Notes under the pieces: generated by a model | The model's input: only the letters and a program-made list of their open reading frames with translations | Databases searched by the model: none | What the model was told of the DNA's origin: nothing | In this document: positions 9,098 to 17,737 of the stretch, piece after piece | How positions within the stretch are numbered: the stretch's first letter is position 1 | Layout: each line of letters starts with the position of its first letter | NCBI GenBank assembly: GCA_016720635.1 | Contig: JADKKF010000007.1 | Span: 192,171-256,170, forward strand | Direction: 5' to 3' | Origin: Saprospiraceae bacterium | Lineage (GTDB): Bacteria > Bacteroidota > Bacteroidia > Chitinophagales > Saprospiraceae | DNA: 64,000 nucleotides | Program-made: the position numbers and the translations under genes

Positions 9098-10627
9098 CTA
9101 TCGCCTTTTGCCACCCATCCCCAATACTCCTAAAATTCCTCTTGCCAATCCACTTGCAAGGCTTCTTCCCAATTGTTTGAATGCAGAACTTTCAACTACT
9201 TTTTCGAATGTAGATTTTTCTTGTCTTGTGGATTTGGGTTGAGATTCTTCTGGAGCATCAGAATTTTCTTTTATTGCTTCCAATTTTGCAGTCAATATTT
9301 CGTACGCTGATTCTCTGTCTTCGACTGCATTGTATTTTTTAACTAATTTTGAATTCTGTACTAAGTGATCTATTTCTGAATCAGTTAATACGTCCATGCG
9401 TGATTGAGGCGCTCGCATCACACAATGCACTAGAGGTGTTGGCACTCCCTTTTCACTGAGCACAGTCACCAAAGCTTCTCCAATACCGAGTTCGATCAAT
9501 AGTTGCGGAACGTCATAATATGGACTGATTGGAAAATTATCTGCTGCGAGGTTAATGGCTTTTCGATCTTTTGCGGTAAAAGCTCTAAGGGAATGCTGAA
9601 TTTTCATTCCTAATTGGCCCAAGATAGATTCAGGTATATCAGCAGGATTTTGTGTAATAAAATAAACTCCTACCCCTTTGGATCTGATCAGTTTTATGAT
9701 GGTCTCCATCTGCTGAAGCAATGCACTTGATGCTTCCTGAAAAATCAAATGTGCCTCATCTATGAACAAAACCAATCTCGGTTGATCGGGGTCTCCAATT
9801 TCAGGAAAAGTCGCATATACTTCCGCTAAGAGCTGCAACATGAATGTAGAAAAAAGCTTAGGTCTATCTTGGATATCTACCAGTCTAAGTATTGAAATCA
9901 CCCCTCTCCCATTCTCATCTATTTGGCATAAATCATCGACTTCGAACGATCGCTCACCAAAGAAAAGTTCAGCTCCTTGAGACTCCAATTCAACAATTTT
10001 TCTTAAGATGATACCAATCGTTGCAGATGCTATAGAGCCATAGGTTGACGCTATTTCTTCTTTTCCTTCGTTCGAAAGGAATTGTAGGACTTTTTTAATA
10101 TCTTTTAAGTCCAAAAGTGGCATAGCTTGATCATCGCAATACTTGAACACCACGGCCATTACTCCTGCTTGGGTGTCGTTTAGACCAAGTATTTTCGAGA
10201 ACAAAACGGGACCAAACTCTGAAACTGTGGCACGAAGTCTTACCCCTTTTTCATTAGATAGCGATAAAAATTCAACAGGACTTTTGTCTGGAGAAAACAG
10301 AATTCCAATTTTTTCATGTCGATCTGCTATCTTCGAATTTAACTCGCCAAAAGCACCTATTCCGCTTAAGTCGCCTTTGATATCCATAAGCAATACAGGG
10401 ACAGAATTTTGGCTTAATTGCTCTGCGATCATTTGCAGAGATTTGGTCTTACCCGTCCCTGTAGCGCCTGCTATCAATCCGTGCCTATTCATTGTCTTTA
10501 AAGGGATGCTAACCTTGGCATCGCTGATGCATTCGCCTTCTATGACTGCAGCACCTAGCGTAATGCTCATCCCATTAAATTTATAACCAGCTTGGATGGT
10601 TTCTTTGAATTCTTCTATTTTGGCCAT
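9098..10627 (-). CDS. HerA/DUF853-type ATPase (helicase-like)
   Basis: A 509-residue cytoplasmic P-loop ATPase of the HerA/FtsK-like class, DUF853 branch (E. coli YjgR-like). Walker A GATGTGKT is at 54-61 and Walker B LFIDEAH at 287-293. YFITQNPADIPESILGQLG near 325 and IQHSLRAFTAKD near 345 match the family's sensor and arginine-finger region. Residues ~440-475 form a charged linker and the C-terminal end is Gly-rich (GILGVLGMGGKRR), as is common in this family. The biological role of the DUF853 branch is not established; DNA pumping is inferred from the fold. It has its own promoter upstream. Confidence 0.9.
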   Translation of the reverse strand: MAKIEEFKETIQAGYKFNGMSITLGAAVIEGECISDAKVSIPLKTMNRHGLIAGATGTGKTKSLQMIAEQLSQNSVPVLLMDIKGDLSGIGAFGELNSKIADRHEKIGILFSPDKSPVEFLSLSNEKGVRLRATVSEFGPVLFSKILGLNDTQAGVMAVVFKYCDDQAMPLLDLKDIKKVLQFLSNEGKEEIASTYGSIASATIGIILRKIVELESQGAELFFGERSFEVDDLCQIDENGRGVISILRLVDIQDRPKLFSTFMLQLLAEVYATFPEIGDPDQPRLVLFIDEAHLIFQEASSALLQQMETIIKLIRSKGVGVYFITQNPADIPESILGQLGMKIQHSLRAFTAKDRKAINLAADNFPISPYYDVPQLLIELGIGEALVTVLSEKGVPTPLVHCVMRAPQSRMDVLTDSEIDHLVQNSKLVKKYNAVEDRESAYEILTAKLEAIKENSDAPEESQPKSTRQEKSTFEKVVESSAFKQLGRSLASGLARGILGVLGMGGKRR

Positions 10628-10647
10628 TTATTTTATTATTTTTCAAA

Positions 10648-10655
10648 CAAAAATA
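10648..10655 (-). promoter_or_regulatory. -7 promoter box of the HerA-like gene
   Basis: On the minus strand this reads TATTTTTG, a match to TANNTTTG, 21 bases before the start codon at 10627. The 141-base gap to hemF holds no gene, which fits a separate promoter here. Confidence 0.45.
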
Positions 10656-10768
10656 CAACAAGTTAATATATATTATATTCTTATATGAAATCTCTTTTAC
10701 TACATTGTCAAATATTTGGTAAGGAGATACTTAATTATAGGCCCAAAACCAAGCAAAACAATTCCATT

Positions 10769-11656
10769 CTACAGCCAATTAACACCTTTTTTTAGCTTAG
10801 AAAGTGTTTCATATTCCAAAGAATCTTTATCGACATTGTGTTGGTACACCCAAGTAGCTACTGGTGGCATACTGACCAATATGGATTCGGTCCTTCCGCC
10901 AGTCTCCAGCCCGAATTTTGTACCCCTATCAAATACCAAATTGAATTCTACATATCGTCCTCGCCTCAAGTTTTGCCATTCGAGGTTTTTATCTGAATAC
11001 TCTTTGCCGCTCAAGGCCTCTAACTGCTCTGCATAAATACCTGGAAATGCTTTTGCTAATTTTTTAGTGAATTCAAACAGCTCTAATTTTTCTTGTTCAT
11101 TATCAGGCCCTATCCTATCGAAGAAAATACCTCCAATACCCCTAGTTTCGCCTCTATGGGTTAAGAAAAAATAATCGTCTGCTTCATTTTTGGTTTTTTC
11201 ATAAAATCCAACTTTATAATTTTCGCAAAGGTCAAACAGTGCCTTGTGAAATTTGCTTGCATATTCATCAATAATATAGTGAGGAGTTAGGTCAATTCCT
11301 CCACCGAACCAATATCCGCCGTTACCAAGTTCAAAATAGCGCACATTCATATGAATGATGGGCGACCAAGGATTTTTTGGATGCATTACTATAGATATAC
11401 CAGTGGCAAAAAAAGAATCTGGGCTTACACCTAAGGCCTTAGCTGCCCCAGTGGTTAATTCACCTTTCACTTTTGAAAAATTAACCGCCGCTTTTTCAAT
11501 GATCGACCCGCTAAAAGTACAAGTCCTCCCCTCTCCCAGCTCGGATTGCCATACCTCCCTGCTAAATACAGAACTTTTATCAACTTTCTCAATTTCATCA
11601 CAAATAAACGTTTGAATATCTAAATATTCCTTAGCAACATTTTCGTTAAATTTCAT
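10769..11656 (-). CDS. hemF: oxygen-dependent coproporphyrinogen III oxidase
   Basis: A 295-residue enzyme that decarboxylates coproporphyrinogen III to protoporphyrinogen IX using O2, late in haem synthesis. Diagnostic stretches are HMNVRYFE at 102-109, WFGGGIDLTP at 116-125, GIGGIFFDR near 172-180, and LRRGRYVEFNLVFDRGTKFGL near 228-248, followed by ILVSMPP. Length is normal for bacterial HemF. The O2-dependent form implies an organism exposed to oxygen, in line with the SCO and cytochrome genes nearby. It lies 12 bases downstream of an ArsC/Spx-like gene, probably as an operon. Confidence 0.96.
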   Translation of the reverse strand: MKFNENVAKEYLDIQTFICDEIEKVDKSSVFSREVWQSELGEGRTCTFSGSIIEKAAVNFSKVKGELTTGAAKALGVSPDSFFATGISIVMHPKNPWSPIIHMNVRYFELGNGGYWFGGGIDLTPHYIIDEYASKFHKALFDLCENYKVGFYEKTKNEADDYFFLTHRGETRGIGGIFFDRIGPDNEQEKLELFEFTKKLAKAFPGIYAEQLEALSGKEYSDKNLEWQNLRRGRYVEFNLVFDRGTKFGLETGGRTESILVSMPPVATWVYQHNVDKDSLEYETLSKLKKGVNWL

Positions 11657-11668
11657 ATATAAATTTAT

Positions 11669-12055
11669 TTATTTTCGGTCTACGTCGGCATTCATACGAT
11701 CTAATTCCTTTTGGAGGCTAATCAAATAATATTTGCCGTTAAAATAAGCAACTGGTCTTCTTAAAAAAGTATAGTCGCTCAATAAATATTTTCTATAATC
11801 TGCTTCTGTCAATACCTTTTCATTGAGTTTTAGCTTTCTATATAGTTGTGATTTTTTACTAAAAAAAATCTCATAAGTTCCTAGTACTGACTGCATGTTG
11901 TCTATATCAGAAGCGGATAAAGGATTAAACTTTATATCTTGCAACTGAAATTCATTAAGGGAGATTATTTTAGAAAGGATTTTCTTTGAAGTAGAGCAGG
12001 ATGATAAATAATAAATTTTATTTTCCGAATTTGTCATAAAATTGAATATTTTCAC
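11669..12055 (-). CDS. ArsC/Spx-family thioredoxin-fold protein
   Basis: A 128-residue protein resembling the YffB/ArsC/Spx branch: a short beta strand, a Cys-containing loop (SSCSTSKKI near residues 18-26) and the conserved block TFLRRPV near 96-102, which in ArsC/Spx (LxRPI) packs beside the active cysteine. It is likely a redox or thiol-transfer protein and there is no sign of an ars operon. ATG at 12037 (MTNSENKI) is an alternative start, giving 122 residues. The divergent glycosyltransferase starts only 27 bases away. It is followed by hemF. Confidence 0.72.
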   Translation of the reverse strand: MKIFNFMTNSENKIYYLSSCSTSKKILSKIISLNEFQLQDIKFNPLSASDIDNMQSVLGTYEIFFSKKSQLYRKLKLNEKVLTEADYRKYLLSDYTFLRRPVAYFNGKYYLISLQKELDRMNADVDRK

Positions 12056-12082
12056 AATATATTATATGAAAATAAATATTGA

Positions 12083-12970
12083 ATGTTAGCACTTTTGATT
12101 TGTAATTATAACAAAGATATTGGACAATTGTTGGCAGAAATTCACACAGAAATTTGTGCTTTTGACTTATCTGTAGAAGTGTTGATTGGCGAGGATTGTC
12201 CAGATTCCACGTTCAACGAAATCAATAGAATGAATTGTAAAAAATATGGGTTTAATTATATAATCAATCCATATAATTTGGGTCGAGCAAAAAACAGAAA
12301 CCAACTGGCCTCAATCGCAAATAAACCCAATTTGGTATTTATAGATGGCGATGCACGTTATGTCAATCCCAAGTTTCTTACGAATTATTCAATATATTCG
12401 AACCAAAGCTTTGAGATAATTGTCGGGGGCGTTTCTTACAATTTTGATCGCCCAACTGATAAAAATTTGATATTGCACTGGACCTATGGTAGGGAGAGGG
12501 AGAGCCAAACAGGTAGTAGTGGCAATTTTCATAGTTTTAATTTCATGATTAAGAAAGAAATATTCGCCAGGCTTAAATTTTCGGAAGCATTCGCGGGTTA
12601 TGGATATGAAGATACAGAATTCGCAAGTCGAGCAATGCTAGATGGCTTTTCATTGAAATATATAGACAATCCATTGTTTCATTATGGGTTGAACAGGGCT
12701 GATATTTTTATTCAAAATCAAATCAATGCAATTGCTAATCTTTATTATTGGGCTGAAAGCAGTGAAATTCCACTAGAAAACAAAATTGTAAAAATAAATA
12801 ATTACTTAAAAAGGCTAAAATTGAATAGAATAGTTGCGGTTGGAATAAAGTCCTTACAGATTTTATTGGAAAAGCAACTCAAATCAAAAAACCCAATTTT
12901 ATTCTTCTTGGATTTGCTGAAGTTAAAAACTTATATTGAGTTGGATTGTAAAAATCAATTTACTGTATAA
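12083..12970 (+). CDS. family 2 glycosyltransferase
   Basis: A 295-residue GT-A fold enzyme likely to transfer a sugar to a cell-surface polysaccharide or glycolipid. The N-terminal nucleotide-binding strand LALLICNYN begins at residue 2, GEDCPDS lies at 36-42, and DGD at 88-90 is the metal-binding DxD-type motif. GYGYEDTEFASRA near 172-184 is the catalytic ED region of GT2 enzymes. There is no membrane segment. The 3' end overlaps the convergent neighbour by 16 bases. Donor and acceptor cannot be read from the sequence. Confidence 0.85.
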   Translation: MLALLICNYNKDIGQLLAEIHTEICAFDLSVEVLIGEDCPDSTFNEINRMNCKKYGFNYIINPYNLGRAKNRNQLASIANKPNLVFIDGDARYVNPKFLTNYSIYSNQSFEIIVGGVSYNFDRPTDKNLILHWTYGRERESQTGSSGNFHSFNFMIKKEIFARLKFSEAFAGYGYEDTEFASRAMLDGFSLKYIDNPLFHYGLNRADIFIQNQINAIANLYYWAESSEIPLENKIVKINNYLKRLKLNRIVAVGIKSLQILLEKQLKSKNPILFFLDLLKLKTYIELDCKNQFTV

Positions 12971-14451
12971 ATCCACTGATCTACTCCTTGCCCCAAATTG
13001 ATATGAATGGTTTCTTCCGAATATCTATTCAGTTTGATCTCTAAATCACCAGATTCTGTCTGAGTTGTTTTCAGAGCTAAAAGCAATTGGTTGTCCTGTA
13101 AAAACTTCGTATAACTCAAATAATGCGGGAAAAAAGGCAATTTTTCAAAAAGTGCCCAAGCATGTACTTGTGTTTTATATGTAACAGGCGCGAATTTTAT
13201 CCATTCTGCGTTTTGATCTATATTGTGGATATATGGTGTAAAACCAGCGATCGATTCATCCTTAAGTTTTAAGCAAACAGAATCTTTGTAATTGACTGGA
13301 TTAAGCAGTGTGCTACGGAGGGATGATACTTTAGGTGCTTCATTTACGATACACAATTGTTTATTTTCAACTTCATCTTTTACTTTATAAAGTATCAAGT
13401 CGTCTGCGCGACCAAGTACGAAATCTATATCATCACCAAACAAAGGAGATTTCACAATAATATGATCTCCATTTTTTTCTAATCCCACCCAAATTTCACC
13501 AGTCTTTCCTCCATTTTGATAAATATCATACCATGCCTGGACATCAAATATTAACTCGGGATATTTACTGTCAGGTAGAGGCAGAGATTTTTTTATATCT
13601 GGTACAATATCAGTAGAAGTCTCACTTATCTTTTCCTCATCACTCTTGGTATCACTCCCAAATATAAAATCTATGGCTAAAGCTGTTTTGTCTTCGTTGG
13701 TAATCTCTTCAATTACAAGATTTTGCAAAACAACCGTATTTATTTCCTTAGAAAAATCTGTCAACCAACATGCAGAAACGATTTTTCCTTGGCGACTTAT
13801 CTGAGATTCAACCAAAAATTGATTTTTGGGTAAATAATATGGTTCAACCAATGCCAATGGCAAATCATAAGGACAATTAGAAAACAAAGAGTAAATGGAT
13901 CTAAAATCAATTCCGATATTTCCTAAAAGCATCTTTTTATCTGTTCCGTCAACCCATAAGCCTTTATATTCATCACTCCGGATATCTTCTCTATAAACAG
14001 TATTTTCAGTTGGCAATAATTTATGATTAAATGCGTATTCTAGTTCAAAATTGTAGCTTTGATTTCTTAGATCTCGGCCTGGTAGCACTTCTTTATGAAA
14101 TTTAACAATATTGGGCAATTGGTCAGTCAAGGGTACTTCAAGCATAGAGCCATCAGCAAAACCTACGAGCATCATGTCTTGGTCAAAATTTCTAGATAAT
14201 TTGACGATACCACAATATTTTTCTTGAGAATTGTACCACAGGACAATTTCCCCAAATTCGCTTTTCGCATTAAGGAATTCGTATTGGATCTTTGTATCAA
14301 ATGTTATGAGCTTGGGATTTATCCGCAAGTAGGTACCTTGATGATTAACCCCTTCCACTTTGGAATTCTCTGATAAAGCAAATTCTTGTGCTTGAATTGT
14401 ATTGATGAATAATATCAAAAATACAACCAAACAATGAAGAAAAATCCTCAT
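12955..14451 (-). CDS. secreted protein of unknown function
   Basis: A 498-residue protein with a clear signal peptide ending in IQAQ near residue 22. The mature part is acidic and strand-rich, and I do not recognise a family. Visible features are a Ser/Asp-rich linker around residues 260-300, an ADDLILYKV segment near 345, and repeated short WY/WV strands. There is no sorting domain, lipobox or membrane helix after the signal, so it is probably periplasmic. It stands alone between a convergent glycosyltransferase and the divergent msrAB gene. Confidence 0.62.
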   Translation of the reverse strand: MRIFLHCLVVFLILFINTIQAQEFALSENSKVEGVNHQGTYLRINPKLITFDTKIQYEFLNAKSEFGEIVLWYNSQEKYCGIVKLSRNFDQDMMLVGFADGSMLEVPLTDQLPNIVKFHKEVLPGRDLRNQSYNFELEYAFNHKLLPTENTVYREDIRSDEYKGLWVDGTDKKMLLGNIGIDFRSIYSLFSNCPYDLPLALVEPYYLPKNQFLVESQISRQGKIVSACWLTDFSKEINTVVLQNLVIEEITNEDKTALAIDFIFGSDTKSDEEKISETSTDIVPDIKKSLPLPDSKYPELIFDVQAWYDIYQNGGKTGEIWVGLEKNGDHIIVKSPLFGDDIDFVLGRADDLILYKVKDEVENKQLCIVNEAPKVSSLRSTLLNPVNYKDSVCLKLKDESIAGFTPYIHNIDQNAEWIKFAPVTYKTQVHAWALFEKLPFFPHYLSYTKFLQDNQLLLALKTTQTESGDLEIKLNRYSEETIHINLGQGVDQWIYTVN

Positions 14452-14624
14452 GGTTGTAAATCAAAAATTAGTGAACGAATAAATGTTTATAATTAGACCA
14501 TTTTCTAATTATGTATAAAAGTATAGCAATTCAGTCATATCGTCAAATAAATTTTGTTAAATTTTAGTTATAAATTAAATAATATTTTTAGTAATTAAAA
14601 ACATTCTATCCTATTAATTGTCTT

Positions 14625-15652
14625 TTGAACATGGAATTTTCGATAAAAAAAGTCTTAGGCCTTGTATTTACATCCTTGCTGTTATTCAATTGTAGCACTC
14701 CTGTTTCTAATTCATCACAAAAAATAAAATCAATGGACAATTTAAAACCTAATAGCGATATCGTTGTGCTTGGAGGCGGGTGTTTTTGGTGTATAGAAAG
14801 TATTTTTTGGAAACAAAAGGTGTAGAAATTGTGGAATCTGGTTATGCTGGAGGGTTCACAAATAACCCTACATATAAGTCAGTTTGCGAAGGAAATACCA
14901 ATCATGCGGAGGTCGTGAAAATAACCTTTGATCCCAAGGAAATTTCATTAGAATCACTTCTGAAAATATTCTGGACAGTACACAATCCCACGACGTTAAA
15001 TCAGCAAGGAGCGGACAAAGGGACTCAATATAGATCGATCATATTGTACACGAATGAAAAACAAAAAAATATAGCAGAGGCGCTTAAAAAAGACTTTGCC
15101 CCTACCCTATGGGATCAAAATATTGTTACGGAGATCGTCCCATTAACTCAATTCTATAAGGCCGAGGCTTATCATCAAGGATATTATGGCAATAATATGT
15201 CCCAGCCATATTGTCAAGCTGTCATAACCCCTAAAGTTTTAGCATTTAGAAGTAAATTTAAAGACATGTTAAAAACACCAGCCTCAAAGACCCCGAACTG
15301 GAATGACTTGACAGTTGAGGAGGCTTATGTTATAGAAAAGAAAGGAACGGAAAGACCATTTACTGGACAATTTTACAATCACCACGAGTCTGGAACATAT
15401 GTATGTCGGCGTTGTGATGCTCCTCTATACAGAAGCGATGACAAATTCGATTCGGGCTGTGGCTGGCCTAGTTTTGATGATGAGATAAAGGGAAGTGTAA
15501 AAAGAATCTTGGACGCAGATGGACGAAGAACAGAAATTGTATGCGCAAAGTGCAACGGGCATTTAGGCCATGTATTCGAAGGAGAAGAATTGACAGATAA
15601 AAACACTAGACACTGTGTCAATAGTATTTCGCTTAAATTTGTAAAAAAATAA
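14625..15652 (+). pseudogene. msrAB: fused peptide-methionine sulfoxide reductase MsrA-MsrB lipoprotein, interrupted by one frameshift
   Basis: Reduces S- and R-methionine sulfoxides in exported proteins. Frame 1 (14625-14825) carries a lipoprotein signal (LLFNC, Cys23) and the MsrA active site GGCFWCIESIFW, then hits TAG. The next frame (from about 14818) continues with KGVEIVESGYAGG, the rest of MsrA, and an MsrB domain with CRRCDAP and CAKCNGH zinc cysteines and the catalytic RHCVNS. One extra base in the A4 run at 14815-14818 would restore FWKQKGVE, exactly the family consensus, so this is either a sequencing indel or a fresh mutation. Everything else looks intact. trmD follows 7 bases later. 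Confidence 0.9.
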
Positions 15653-15659
15653 ATCTTGT

Positions 15660-16337
15660 GTGAGAATAGATATTGTTGCCGCTGTACCTAGTTTATTGGA
15701 TAGTTTTTTGGGACATAGCATCATCCAAAGGGCAAGAGACAAAGGGCTTTTGACGATTAATATAACCGATTTGAGGTCATATGGCCTGGGTAAAAATCGG
15801 CAGATAGATGATTATCAATTCGGAGGAGGTGCTGGAATGGTACTGATGATCGAACCGTTGGTAAATTGTATTGAAGACCTGAAAGCCGCCAACCAATATG
15901 ATCAAATAATTTATGTCACTCCAGATGGTAAAAAGTTTGATCAATCTATGGCCAATTCAATGTCATTATTGAATAATATTTTAATTATTTGTGGACATTA
16001 TAAAGGCATAGACCAAAGAATTCGAGAACATTATATAACACATGAAATTTCAATCGGTGATTATGTAATATCAGGCGGAGAGTTGGCTGCGGCTATTATC
16101 GCTGATGCTGTTGGTAGGTTGGTTCCTGGTGTATTAAATGATGAAACATCGGCTCTATCCGATTCATTTCAAGATAAATTGTTAGCACCTCCGGTTTATA
16201 CAAGACCTGCCACCTTCAATGGGTGGGATGTCCCAAATATATTATTATCTGGACATGAGAAAAAAATTGACGAGTGGCGCTTTGAGGAATCTTTAAGGCG
16301 TACACAAATGCTCAGGCCTGATCTTTTGGAGGAATAG
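15660..16337 (+). CDS. trmD: tRNA (guanine37-N1)-methyltransferase
   Basis: A 225-residue SPOUT-class enzyme that methylates G37 of tRNAs reading CNN codons and so prevents +1 frameshifting. The start is GTG at 15660 (MRIDIVAA as translated). Family motifs are DDYQFGGGAGM at 50-60, ICGHYKGIDQR near 115-125, and the trefoil-knot S-adenosylmethionine site EISIGDYVISGGELA near 129-143. The C-terminal part with WR near residue 208 is also present. Length is standard. It follows msrAB closely; co-transcription is likely but functionally incidental. Confidence 0.96.
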   Translation: MRIDIVAAVPSLLDSFLGHSIIQRARDKGLLTINITDLRSYGLGKNRQIDDYQFGGGAGMVLMIEPLVNCIEDLKAANQYDQIIYVTPDGKKFDQSMANSMSLLNNILIICGHYKGIDQRIREHYITHEISIGDYVISGGELAAAIIADAVGRLVPGVLNDETSALSDSFQDKLLAPPVYTRPATFNGWDVPNILLSGHEKKIDEWRFEESLRRTQMLRPDLLEE

Positions 16338-16339
16338 CA

Positions 16340-16372
16340 TAAAAAAGCCCCTATTTAGTTAAAAATAGAGGC
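16340..16372 (-). terminator. intrinsic terminator of the TlpA-like gene
   Basis: Stem GCCTCTATTT/AAATAGGGGC (one mismatch) with a 6-base loop; on the minus strand it is followed by TTTTTT. It lies between the convergent trmD and TlpA-like genes and may also slow trmD transcripts, though the plus-strand T-tract is poor. Confidence 0.7.
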
Positions 16373-16401
16373 GTTATCAAGATTTTATATTTGACTATGG
16401 A

Positions 16402-17577
16402 TTAATTCAATAGTTTTATAACTTCAGCTTCTAAAGCCGCTCCTCGAGCATTGATAGCGGCAATTTTGCCATTTCTGTCTAAAATAAAAGTCCTAGGTAT
16501 AGATGAAACACCATATGTTCTACCTGGAGCGCAATCCCATTTCATCAAATCACTTACATGGTTTTCCCAAACCAAACCATCTTGTTGAATGGCTGCTTTC
16601 CATCTTTCTTTTGAAGCATTCAAATTAGCCTCCAGTTGTGCGGGGTCAGCCGCCATGGCCTGTCTAGTTCCTTTATCTAAGCCATCCAAGGAAACACTGA
16701 ATACTTCGAAGCCTTTGCTTTTATATTTGTTGTAAACATTCACGACATTAGGATTTTCTTTGCGACAAGGGCCACACCATGATGCCCAAAAGTCAAGCAA
16801 TACAACTTTTCCTTTAAGTGCCTTGAGGGAACGCATTTTTCCAGATAAATCTGGCAATTGTATTTCAGGAGCTTCTTGCCCGACTTGCACTAAATCTTGA
16901 GCCTTTTGCTGTTGCATCTGAGCTTCAATAGAACCAATTAATTGATTATAATATGCACCAAACTCAGATTTAGGCAATTCTTGATTAAGGCGACTTGCTA
17001 TTTTTTTATGTGTTGGCATAAATTGATCGGTTGGAGGCAAAGTCTGCAAGGCGATTTGCATTCCTACCAATGGATTTTTAGCTTCAAGAGCTTTGGCAGA
17101 TATTGCATTTGCATCTATTTCTTGTCTATAAAACTTACCAAGATTCGTCAAAAGATCGCTAGCTGTAGCCGATCCTTTGATATTATATTGAAATTTGTCC
17201 AAATCATTATAATCTCCATTCAAATCTAGAGATTTTTCTGTACCATCAAATACCACGAATGAAACTTTTTGCCCCAATCTAATCCTGTAAATACCTTCAG
17301 TAAAGCCAGTTGGAACATTGAAAGAAAACTTACCATTGCCGTCTAAGGTAGCTTGGCCCATCAATGGCATGTTTTGAGAGGTGGTTTGAATTTTATCTAT
17401 GAAGATATTTAATCCCGCTGCATTTTTGAATTCACCCTTTACATCGGTGCCGTTGATAGAATTTTGAGCACCACAACTGAGTAAACATAAAAAACCTACG
17501 CTAATAAAAAACTGTACAATCCAAGTTTCATAAAATGAACTAATTTTTATAATTTTAAAATACCAAGTATAACACAA
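16402..17577 (-). CDS. TlpA/ResA-like thiol-disulfide oxidoreductase lipoprotein with DUF4369-like N-terminal domain
   Basis: A 391-residue envelope protein. A lipobox LLSC (Cys35) is followed by a beta-rich DUF4369-like domain at about residues 45-135, a helical linker, and a thioredoxin domain from about 232 with FWASWCGPC (redox Cys268/Cys271 pair, motif at 263-271) and the cis-Pro region SSIPRTFILDRNG. It likely reduces or isomerises disulfides of exported proteins or apocytochromes. The first ~20 residues read oddly for a signal peptide. A better one (MKLGLYSFF then ISVGFLCLLSC) starts at ATG 17531 in another frame and would join with one extra base in the A6 run at 17506-17511. Confidence 0.88.
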   Translation of the reverse strand: MCYTWYFKIIKISSFYETWIVQFFISVGFLCLLSCGAQNSINGTDVKGEFKNAAGLNIFIDKIQTTSQNMPLMGQATLDGNGKFSFNVPTGFTEGIYRIRLGQKVSFVVFDGTEKSLDLNGDYNDLDKFQYNIKGSATASDLLTNLGKFYRQEIDANAISAKALEAKNPLVGMQIALQTLPPTDQFMPTHKKIASRLNQELPKSEFGAYYNQLIGSIEAQMQQQKAQDLVQVGQEAPEIQLPDLSGKMRSLKALKGKVVLLDFWASWCGPCRKENPNVVNVYNKYKSKGFEVFSVSLDGLDKGTRQAMAADPAQLEANLNASKERWKAAIQQDGLVWENHVSDLMKWDCAPGRTYGVSSIPRTFILDRNGKIAAINARGAALEAEVIKLLN

Positions 17578-17629
17578 AGATATTCTAATTGTTAATTTAC
17601 AAATACATACCTTTTCAATTACACTCGTG

Positions 17630-17637
17630 CAAAAATA
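17630..17637 (-). promoter_or_regulatory. -7 promoter box of the TlpA-like gene
   Basis: On the minus strand this reads TATTTTTG, matching TANNTTTG, and would start transcription near 17623. That leaves room for either the start at 17577 or the alternative at 17531. Confidence 0.4.
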
Positions 17638-17737
17638 AATATTCTATGCAAACCTCATTAGGAAAAGCATTGCAAATAACAAATAATTAACCAAATAGGA
17701 TTAATTTTATGCCCATTAAGGTGCCAGAATCCAATAT

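Noticed and set aside
10143..10586. 147-residue plus-strand frame antisense to the HerA-like gene
   Set aside because: No motif, no promoter, and it is fully covered by a well-conserved ATPase on the other strand.
14625..15652. Programmed ribosomal frameshifting in msrAB
   Set aside because: No slippery heptamer with downstream structure is evident and homologous MsrAB fusions are read in one frame; a single-base indel is simpler.
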